Of a stretch of DNA of 11,671 nucleotides, positions 6,093 to 11,671 are shown in pieces. The notes under the pieces are model-generated. The model was given only the letters and a program-made list of their open reading frames with translations. It did not search any database and was not told where the DNA came from. Origin of the DNA: Halovenus sp. (GTDB lineage Archaea; Halobacteriota; Halobacteria; Halobacteriales; Haloarculaceae); NCBI GenBank assembly GCA_003551265.1, contig PUMG01000353.1, positions 1-11,671 on the forward strand, given 5' to 3'. A program made the translations under genes and the position numbers. How positions within the stretch are numbered: the first letter of the stretch is position 1; each line of letters begins with the position of its first letter.

Positions 6093-6508
6093 CGTGTGTC
6101 CTCCGTTTCCGTCTCTGTGTCGAGGTGAGCAGCAGAAATCGTATCGGGAAGCAGTGTGTCGAGGGTGTACGTCCGGACGCCGTCTTCGGTGTCACAGTGA
6201 ACCTCGAACGCTCCGTCACAGAACTCTGCGAGCGTCTGTCGACACATCCCACAGGGCGTGACACCGTCACGGGCCGCCGAGGAGACGGCGATTGCGTCGA
6301 AGTCCTGTACGCCGTCGTTTACGGCTTTCCCGACGGCGACCTCCTCGGCGTGCAGACTGTTCGAGTAGTTCGCGTTCTCGACGTTACACCCGGTGTACAC
6401 CGTGCCATCAGCGCTCAACAGCGCTGCACCGACGTAGTAACCGGAGTAGGGGGCGTACGCCGAAGGTATCGAATCCCTGGCACGTTCGACGAGTTCCTCG
6501 GGGTCCAT
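6089..6508 (-). CDS. cdd: Cytidine deaminase
   Basis: This zinc enzyme of 139 residues turns cytidine or deoxycytidine into the uridine form. Its length matches the small homotetrameric class. It has the NVENANYSN substrate loop (42-50), then LHAEEVA with His53 as a likely zinc ligand and Glu55 as the catalytic acid/base, then PCGMCRQ with Cys86 and Cys89 as the other zinc ligands. Small cytidine deaminases often have Cys at the first ligand, so His is a mild variant, also seen in the large enterobacterial enzyme. ATG 6508 (MDPEELVERA) is preferred over TTG 6535, because TTG 6535 falls inside a TATA box placed for a leaderless transcript starting at 6508. It is the first gene of the cdd-udp operon. 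Confidence 0.93.
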   Translation of the reverse strand: MDPEELVERARDSIPSAYAPYSGYYVGAALLSADGTVYTGCNVENANYSNSLHAEEVAVGKAVNDGVQDFDAIAVSSAARDGVTPCGMCRQTLAEFCDGAFEVHCDTEDGVRTYTLDTLLPDTISAAHLDTETETEDTR

Positions 6509-6533
6509 GTCACGAACGTTGACTGGCGGCGTC

Positions 6534-6540
6534 AAATAGC
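6534..6540 (-). promoter_or_regulatory. TATA box of the cdd-udp operon
   Basis: The minus strand reads GCTATTT, with TATTT 26-30 nt before ATG 6508. The spacing predicts transcription starting at or next to the ATG. No Shine-Dalgarno is present before that ATG, which agrees with leaderless translation. Confidence 0.5.
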
Positions 6541-6585
6541 CACCGGCGTTCGGCCAATTCTTTGTGTGCTTTCCTCCTGCTGTTG

Positions 6586-8112
6586 TCAGACTCCCCGCGA
6601 AAGTGGTGACCTGCCCGACAGTCGAGCATCAGTCGAATCAGCAACAACTGCCTCGGTGACGTGTTCCCCACTGAGCAGACACATGGGGACACCGATACCA
6701 GGGTTTGCGCTCCCACCGGTGTGGTACACGCGGTCGACACCGGGTATCCGATGGCCTGGTCGAAGTGGTCCTGTCTGCCACAGCGTGTGTGCAAGGCCGA
6801 GGGCCGTCCCCTGCTGTTTGTTGAACTGCTCCCCGTAGGTCGAGACGCACGCGCGCTGCTCGAAGCGGATCGCCTCCCGCAGGTCGACGCCAGTCTGTTC
6901 GGCGAGGTCCGCCAGAATTTTGTCACGGAACTGCTGTTGCTGTTGTTCGTCGTCGGGCAGTCCGGCTGCCAGCGGAACCAGCACGACGACCGTTTCACAA
7001 CCGTCGGGAGCAACGTCAGGGTCGGTTCTGGACGGAACATTGACGTAGTACGAGGGTCGTTCGGGCCACTGGGGAGTGTCAAAGATGGCCTCGAAATGTG
7101 GCCGCCAGTCGGTTGGGAGGACGAGTGTGTGATGTGCGAGCGGGTCCACCGGGCCCTCCACACCGAGATACAGCATGAACGCCGAGGGGCCGAGCGTTCG
7201 GTCCTCCCAGTAGCGCTCCTTGCGGTTGACTGTTCCTGGCGGGAGTAGTTCGCGCTCGGTATAGGCTGGTGGGGCGTTCGAGACAACACGGTCGTGGCGT
7301 TTCGGCGTCCCATCCACTGTAAGAGTGACTCCATCTGTATCCGGGACGATATCGGTCACAGGTGTAGCCGTGTGGATAGTGGCACCCTGGGAGTTTGCCA
7401 CAGCCTCCATCGCGTCGACAACTTTCATCATGCCACCCATCGGGTAGTAGACACCCAGATTGTAGTCGACGTGACTCATCAGTGTGTACAACGCTGGTGT
7501 ATTGTACGGAGATCCGCCGAGAAAGACGAGCGTATACTGTACCAGCTGCTGGAGTTTGGGATTGTCGAAGTACGACGAAACGTGCTCGTCCATCGTCCCG
7601 AGAAACCTGACTGCTTTGGCCGAGCGCAACACATCGACCGAGAGGTAATCACGAATCCGGGTTCTGTTTGCCATCACGAACCGGTCCATTCCGAGTTCGT
7701 AGGTTTCGCGTGCCTGTTCCAGGTACTGTTCGAGGGCATCTCCAGCACCAGATTCGTACGATTCGAAGACGGACCGTGCTCCGTCGGTATCGGCAGGAAT
7801 ATCCACCGAGTCACCATCCGTCCAGAAGACGCGATAGTTCGGGTTGAGTCGAACGAGTTCGTAAAAATCTGCGGGGGTAGTGTCGAAGTGTGCAAAAAAA
7901 CGTTCGAACACCTCTGGCATGAGATACCAGGACGGACCCGTGTCGAATCGGAAGCCATCAGCTTCGATCCGACCAGCAACACCGCCGACGTCAGTATGCT
8001 GCTCGTAGAGTGTGACGTCTGCACCCTCGGATGCGAGGTACGATGCTGCAGAAAGACCACCAATGCCACCACCGACGATACCAATCGACTGTCCTTCAAG
8101 CTGACCCGTCAT
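6586..8112 (-). CDS. CrtI-type carotenoid (phytoene) desaturase
   Basis: This encodes an FAD-dependent desaturase of 508 residues. The N-terminal Rossmann motif is GIVGGGIGGLSAASYLASEG followed by Glu37 at the end of strand 2. FDTGPSWYLMPEVFERFF (about 56-73) is typical of phytoene desaturases. LVFLGGSPYNTPALYTLMSH is a mid-protein family block. The C-terminal FAD block GSANPGIGVPMCLLSGEHV (from about 467) is intact. The likely reaction is stepwise desaturation of phytoene to lycopene at the membrane, but the same family includes carotenoid 3,4-desaturases, so the exact step is open. It lies downstream of the Brp/Blh gene on the same strand, 218 bp away, with its own strong TATA box and repeat copy C between. 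Together they point to the carotenoid-to-retinal branch. A run of five Gln (about 393-397) is unusual. Confidence 0.88.
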   Translation of the reverse strand: MTGQLEGQSIGIVGGGIGGLSAASYLASEGADVTLYEQHTDVGGVAGRIEADGFRFDTGPSWYLMPEVFERFFAHFDTTPADFYELVRLNPNYRVFWTDGDSVDIPADTDGARSVFESYESGAGDALEQYLEQARETYELGMDRFVMANRTRIRDYLSVDVLRSAKAVRFLGTMDEHVSSYFDNPKLQQLVQYTLVFLGGSPYNTPALYTLMSHVDYNLGVYYPMGGMMKVVDAMEAVANSQGATIHTATPVTDIVPDTDGVTLTVDGTPKRHDRVVSNAPPAYTERELLPPGTVNRKERYWEDRTLGPSAFMLYLGVEGPVDPLAHHTLVLPTDWRPHFEAIFDTPQWPERPSYYVNVPSRTDPDVAPDGCETVVVLVPLAAGLPDDEQQQQQFRDKILADLAEQTGVDLREAIRFEQRACVSTYGEQFNKQQGTALGLAHTLWQTGPLRPGHRIPGVDRVYHTGGSANPGIGVPMCLLSGEHVTEAVVADSTDARLSGRSPLSRGV

Positions 8113-8164
8113 ATGCGGGATTACGACTGTGTCACCGAAAGGATAGAGCCGTGATTCTGTGGTT

Positions 8165-8173
8165 GTTTATATA
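8165..8173 (-). promoter_or_regulatory. Strong TATA box for the desaturase gene
   Basis: The minus strand reads TATATAAAC, an excellent archaeal TATA box, 53-61 nt before ATG 8112. It predicts a leader of about 28 nt. The same spacing is seen for the Blh gene. This suggests the desaturase has its own promoter. Confidence 0.6.
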
Positions 8174-8260
8174 GCGCAGTGATCTACCGTGGCGGACACA
8201 AGAACGACCGACCGTTCCGTCGACTGAAACAGGCTCACGACATGTTATCACAGAACAGTA

Positions 8261-8336
8261 TCGGTGTCTCGGACCTGTACCGAAATTCTCGCTGCGACCG
8301 ACAGCGAGAAATCGATGATGACGTACGATACTACGG
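8261..8336. repeat. 76-bp structured intergenic repeat, copy C
   Basis: This copy aligns without gaps to copy B (54/76) and copy A (50/76). Its inner hairpin is perfect: TTCTCGCTG (8286-8294) pairs with CAGCGAGAA (8302-8310) around a 7-nt loop. The outer arms (8261-8274 with 8323-8336) are partly paired, and two pairs differ from copy B on both sides. The stop codon of the Blh gene (8331-8333) lies inside its right arm. It has the same orientation as copies A and B. Confidence 0.8.
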
Positions 8337-9368
8337 GACGTACCAGATCCCACGGTTGACGTCTAGCCACTCGCCGACAACCACGTGTGGGAGCGCAACG
8401 ATACAGATAAAAATCGTGTAGAATGCAACGAGACCGGGGAGCAGGCCTGCATTACCGAGCGGATTTGGAGCAACCACCCAGAGCAACGCGGCCACGAGCC
8501 CCGTTGCAAAGGCCCCCGCAATGAAGACACCCCAGACGACCGGGACAGGGAGTCCGTCGTGTTCGTCCGCTGTCTCACGGTGGACGTAAATACTCCTCCC
8601 AGACTGTCGCATCGAGTACCACAGCGGAAAGTACAGGCCGATAGAGACGACAACAGGAACGACCGCAAAGAAGCCGACCAGCAGCGAGGTCTCACCGAGG
8701 TCGGCAACCCACGACGAACTAACTCCGGCTGTCAACAAGCCCCAGGACAGGTGAACGACGACAGCAATAGCGTACAGTCCGGCGAGCAGTGGGCGTGTCA
8801 GCTCCATCGACTCCCAGAGTGCTGGCGCGAGGGTCGGGTCGAACATCGAGAGCATGTACGAAGAGAACGTATAGTACGTCTCTGGAAAGAAATAAAGTGG
8901 CACAATCATCACCGCACCGCCACGGACGAACGCTGCGAGTGACCGCTGAAGTCTCGACTGGAGATGCCCGCTCCCCACGACCGCGTCCATCACGCGAAGG
9001 TCGCCGTGTCCACCTTTTGCGACTGCGGTCCCGAAAGCAATCGCGAGAGCGAGCAGTGGTGCGATAAAAAAGAGCATGATGAAGACTGCAATCGCGGTTA
9101 GATACATCACGACGTATTTCGACCCGAACGGAAGCCCGCGATAGCGGAGGTTACTGAAATGTTCGAACCCTCCGTGAGGAAGGTTCAATGCGAGCATCCC
9201 AACGAGATAGATAACCATCTGCGTTTCCAGCGAGGGAACCGAACCGGCCAGTGTCATCGCGCCAAACAACAAAATCAACCCGAACAGGGCTGCGCGAGAG
9301 AACAGAACTGCGACTGACTCCGGCTGTATCGAACGGTGCAATCCGACCGACTGTGTGCCAGTTCTCAT
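8331..9368 (-). CDS. blh: Brp/Blh family protein (beta-carotene 15,15'-dioxygenase homologue)
   Basis: This encodes an integral membrane protein of 345 residues with about eight to ten hydrophobic segments. Brp/Blh enzymes cut beta-carotene into two retinals, the chromophore of rhodopsins. Family features seen are NLPHGGFEHF with His65 and His70 (family PHGxxDH, with Glu for Asp here), KGGHGDLRV with His121, the aromatic FPLWYSMRQSGR block (about 247-258) and ALPHVVVGEWLD with His328. In well-studied members I recall an HxxxH pair in the block where this protein has Tyr251 and Gln255, so two predicted iron ligands seem missing. The adjacent CrtI-type gene supports a carotenoid role. No opsin gene is in the window. 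The stop codon lies inside repeat copy C. ATG 9368 follows a TATA box by 53 nt. Confidence 0.85.
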   Translation of the reverse strand: MRTGTQSVGLHRSIQPESVAVLFSRAALFGLILLFGAMTLAGSVPSLETQMVIYLVGMLALNLPHGGFEHFSNLRYRGLPFGSKYVVMYLTAIAVFIMLFFIAPLLALAIAFGTAVAKGGHGDLRVMDAVVGSGHLQSRLQRSLAAFVRGGAVMIVPLYFFPETYYTFSSYMLSMFDPTLAPALWESMELTRPLLAGLYAIAVVVHLSWGLLTAGVSSSWVADLGETSLLVGFFAVVPVVVSIGLYFPLWYSMRQSGRSIYVHRETADEHDGLPVPVVWGVFIAGAFATGLVAALLWVVAPNPLGNAGLLPGLVAFYTIFICIVALPHVVVGEWLDVNRGIWYVP

Positions 9369-9420
9369 ATACGCTAGTTGGGTCCCATCGGCTTGTCTCC
9401 CGCACCCAAAGATAGCGGTG

Positions 9421-9430
9421 TTTTATATCG
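9421..9430 (-). promoter_or_regulatory. TATA box for the Blh-like gene
   Basis: The minus strand reads CGATATAAAA, with the box 53-60 nt before ATG 9368, predicting a leader of about 28 nt. The geometry matches the desaturase promoter. The leader contains ACCCAACTAG (9374-9383), which resembles the first half of the bop-type activator site known from Halobacterium. Confidence 0.55.
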
Positions 9431-9557
9431 GGCGACGGAACGGTGGCTAGTTTCCACCCGGCGCATGGAGAGATGAAGCGGAGTTCCAGAACAGCGAGAC
9501 AGGAGCGAGGGTGTAGACGACGACCGACAGCGCCGTCGTATCTCCCAACTACTCAGT

Positions 9558-9563
9558 CTTATG
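9558..9563 (+). promoter_or_regulatory. Candidate TATA box for the SDR gene
   Basis: CTTATG lies 24-29 nt before ATG 9587, fitting a leaderless transcript. It argues against a far upstream start at 9443. The rest of 9431-9557 shows no gene that I can support. Confidence 0.4.
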
Positions 9564-9586
9564 CACCTCCCCCTCGAAGAACCGCT

Positions 9587-10450
9587 ATGAGTCTCGAAAA
9601 GCCCGACCTCTCGGGAAGTACGGCGTTCATCACGGGAACGACACGAGGTATCGGAAAGCAAATCGCACTGGCCCTGGCCGAACAGGGCTGTAACATCGTC
9701 TCGACCGGTAAGACGAGCGAGGAAGACGACTACGGTGAGGATAAAAATCTCGAAGGAACCATCGAGCAGACCGCACGCGATGTCGAACAACACGGCGTCG
9801 AAGCCCTCCCGATACAACTCGACGTTCGTGATGAAGACGCGGTCGAGACTGCTGCGACCGAGGCAATCGACCACTTCGGCGAGGTGAACATCGTCATCAA
9901 CAACGCGAGCGCGATTCAACTGTTCACCGTCGAGGACCTGCCCCCGAAACGCTTCGACCTGATGACCGACGTGAACGTCCGGGGGACGTATCTCACCGCT
10001 CGTGCGTTCATCGACCACCTCAAAGGTGTCGAGAACGCGTGGATTCTGACGAACGCACCGCCGGTGACGATTGACCGAAGTCCGGGGAGCGCGCCGTACA
10101 CGTGGTCCAAACTCGGAATGTCGTTCATCACGCTGTCGCTGGCCGACGAACTGACTGCGTACGACATCGGCTGTAACTCCTTCTGGCCGGTCACCGCAAT
10201 CGACACGCGGGCGACGCGCTATTTCGGTCTCGGGACGGAAGAGGACTGGCGCACACCCGACATCGTCTCGGACGCCGTGCTGGCAATTTTGAACCACGAC
10301 CCTGCCGAGTTCACCGGGAACGCCGTCTACGACGAAGAGATTCTCCGCGAGGCAGGCATCGAGGACTTCTCTGCGTACAACCTCACACCCGGCGACCCGG
10401 AGCCGCGCTCTGCACAGATGACCGACCCGGAGTACACCCGCCCCAACTGA
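9587..10450 (+). CDS. Short-chain dehydrogenase/reductase, HSDL2-like
   Basis: This encodes a cytoplasmic SDR of 287 residues. The NAD(P)-binding motif is TGTTRGIG (16-23), the strand-4 motif is NNAS (105-108), and the active-site YTWSK has Tyr171 and Lys175. KRFDLMTDVNVRGTYL (121-136) and FWPVTAIDT after the active site resemble the SDR group of hydroxysteroid dehydrogenase-like protein 2. Where classical SDRs have the catalytic Ser, this protein reads LTNAPPV (154-160), and I see Ala157 in the likely position. The substrate is unknown. ATG 9587 (MSLEKPDLSG) starts right at the fold. The frame extends upstream to 9443, but those 48 codons are Arg- and Ser-rich and not family-like. It is divergent from the Blh gene and convergent with aspS. 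Confidence 0.9.
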   Translation: MSLEKPDLSGSTAFITGTTRGIGKQIALALAEQGCNIVSTGKTSEEDDYGEDKNLEGTIEQTARDVEQHGVEALPIQLDVRDEDAVETAATEAIDHFGEVNIVINNASAIQLFTVEDLPPKRFDLMTDVNVRGTYLTARAFIDHLKGVENAWILTNAPPVTIDRSPGSAPYTWSKLGMSFITLSLADELTAYDIGCNSFWPVTAIDTRATRYFGLGTEEDWRTPDIVSDAVLAILNHDPAEFTGNAVYDEEILREAGIEDFSAYNLTPGDPEPRSAQMTDPEYTRPN

Positions 10451-10479
10451 CGGTCAAACAGTCGCTGTCGTGTTCTGAT

Positions 10480-11671
10480 TTATGGCGACAGTCGCTGGCG
10501 GTCGCGCGGGAAGATGACCGCTTCGCGGATGTTGTCGAGTCCGAGCATCGTCATCACGAGACGTTCGCCACCCAGCCCCCAGCCAGCGTGTGGCGGCATT
10601 CCGTACTTGAACATCTTCGTGTAGTACTCGAACGCTTCGGGTTCGAGTCCCTGCTGCTCGAAGCCCTCGATGAGGTGGCTGTGGCGGTGTTCACGCTGAC
10701 CGCCAGAGACGAGCTCCATCCGGGGATGCATCAGGTCGAACCCTGTCGATAGCGTCTCATCCTCGTCGAGGTCTTTGATGTAAAACGGCTTGATCTCGCT
10801 TGGCCACTCCGTGATGAAGTAGTGTTCGCCAATCTCCTCACCAAGCGCGCGTTCACCCTCCGTCGGCAGGTCGTCGCCCCAGACGAGCTGTTCGTCGAGT
10901 TCACCGGTCGCATTAATCTGTTCGATTGCCTCCTCGTAGGGGATGCGCGGGAACCCCTCGTCAGGAACGGCAAACTCCTCAGCCAGCCCGAGCGTTTCGA
11001 GTTCGTTCTGGCAGTGCTCGGCAACGCCCTCGTAGGCGGCGATAACGACCGACTCACAGGCATCCATCGCGTCGCTCTCGTCGAAAAACGCGGACTCGAA
11101 GTCGATGGAGGTTGCCTCGTTCAGGTGCCGGGGCGTGTTGTGTTCCTCGGCACGGAATATCGGGCCAATCTCGAAGACGCGCTCCAGTCCGGAGCCGACC
11201 ATCAGCTGTTTGAACAGCTGTGGACTCTGGTTCATGAACGCCTCGCGCCCGAAGTACGTGATGGGGAACAGTTCGGTTCCCCCCTCTGTACCGGTCGCGA
11301 CGATTTTCGGCGTGTTAATCTCCGTACAGCCGAGCGCCCGGAACTGCTCGCGGACGGCCCGGAGCATCTCCGCTCGAATCTCGAAGACTGCTTTGACCTC
11401 TGCCTTGCGGAGGTCGAGCGAGCGGTTGTCCAGCCGCGTCGGTAACTCCGCGTCGACCTTCCCGGACGGGTCGAGTGGAAGTTCGGGATCGGCCTCTGCA
11501 AGCACGTCGACGGTTTCGGGGAGAATCTCGACACCCGTCGGCGCACGACTCTCCTCTTCGACCGAACCCTCGACGGTGATGACACTCTCGCGGTGGACAC
11601 CGAGTCCCGTCTCGACGAGGTCGTCGTCCATCTCGTCTTTCTCGAATTTGACCTGAATCTTGCCGGTCGAG
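10480..11671 (-). CDS. aspS: Aspartyl-tRNA synthetase, archaeal type (5' end beyond window)
   Basis: This gene encodes a class IIb aminoacyl-tRNA synthetase that charges tRNA-Asp. The frame is open to the window edge: codons upstream of ATG 11631 read [13 protein letters not shown], which is the OB-fold anticodon-binding domain, so roughly 40 residues are missing. ATG 11631 is internal and not the start. Motif 1 lies around [20 protein letters not shown], motif 2 is [20 protein letters not shown], and motif 3 is [20 protein letters not shown], ending [10 protein letters not shown] at the stop. Haloarchaea generally lack AsnRS and make Asn-tRNA by transamidation, so this enzyme may also charge tRNA-Asn, but the sequence alone does not settle that. 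It is convergent with the SDR gene, with 29 bp between the stop codons. Confidence 0.95.
   Translation of the reverse strand, partial: STGKIQVKFEKDEMDDDLVETGLGVHRESVITVEGSVEEESRAPTGVEILPETVDVLAEADPELPLDPSGKVDAELPTRLDNRSLDLRKAEVKAVFEIRAEMLRAVREQFRALGCTEINTPKIVATGTEGGTELFPITYFGREAFMNQSPQLFKQLMVGSGLERVFEIGPIFRAEEHNTPRHLNEATSIDFESAFFDESDAMDACESVVIAAYEGVAEHCQNELETLGLAEEFAVPDEGFPRIPYEEAIEQINATGELDEQLVWGDDLPTEGERALGEEIGEHYFITEWPSEIKPFYIKDLDEDETLSTGFDLMHPRMELVSGGQREHRHSHLIEGFEQQGLEPEAFEYYTKMFKYGMPPHAGWGLGGERLVMTMLGLDNIREAVIFPRDRQRLSP

Noticed and set aside
5577-6261. Plus-strand frames opposite udp and cdd
   Set aside because: They are shadows of two genes with clear catalytic motifs and have no family-like sequence.
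8221-8240. CRISPR repeat remnant (GACTGAAAC)
   Set aside because: It is a single occurrence with no spaced copies, and the match to haloarchaeal CRISPR repeats is too short.
9443-9586. Longer SDR start adding 48 residues
   Set aside because: The added stretch is Arg- and Ser-rich, unlike the acidic proteome, and a TATA-like box sits at the right distance from ATG 9587.
10459-10497. Convergent terminator between the SDR gene and aspS
   Set aside because: Only a weak 6-bp pairing (CTGTCG with CGACAG) is seen, with no T-run on either strand.
10822-11445. 207-codon plus-strand open frame
   Set aside because: It is antisense to aspS, whose class II motifs are intact.

Overview
The window is chromosomal DNA from a halophilic archaeon (class Halobacteria). 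The encoded proteins are acidic and rich in Asp and Glu. The gene set is typical of that group: a plant-type [2Fe-2S] ferredoxin starting [10 protein letters not shown], the PAN proteasome ATPase, archaeal AspRS, HisA and a retinal/carotenoid gene pair. Several starts have a TATA-like box 24-31 nt upstream and no Shine-Dalgarno sequence, which fits leaderless transcription. No rRNA, tRNA, CRISPR array, transposase or integrase gene was seen.

Layout. Positions 1-90 (-) hold the 5' end of a ferredoxin gene. hisA (301-1023, +) is divergent from it. A 2H-phosphoesterase/2'-5' RNA ligase-like gene (1147-1653, -) and a tiny membrane protein (1792-1983, -) follow. Next come a membrane-anchored winged-helix regulator (2067-3233, +), a small cytoplasmic winged-helix protein (3252-3530, -) convergent with it, and pan (3681-4892, +) divergent from the small regulator, with a small multi-TM protein (4947-5204, +) behind pan. 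A pyrimidine-nucleoside salvage operon, cdd-udp (6508 to 5229, -), comes next. A carotenoid/retinal pair follows: a CrtI-type desaturase (6586-8112, -) and a Brp/Blh-type beta-carotene dioxygenase homologue (8331-9368, -). The window ends with an HSDL2-like short-chain dehydrogenase (9587-10450, +) and the 3' part of aspS (10480 to the window edge, -).

Most of the genes are household functions: histidine synthesis, translation, proteolysis, nucleoside salvage and redox. The most unusual content is between the genes. Three diverged 76-bp elements (165-240, 1715-1790, 8261-8336) align without gaps at about 66-71% identity. Each can fold into an outer 14-bp stem plus an inner hairpin, and several pairs change on both sides while staying paired. 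A fourth, different element (1046-1147) has perfect 14-bp inverted ends 74 bp apart. Three of these four elements touch or overlap the stop codon of a minus-strand gene. A second point of interest is that the Blh homologue appears to lack two of the four histidines thought to bind iron in this family.
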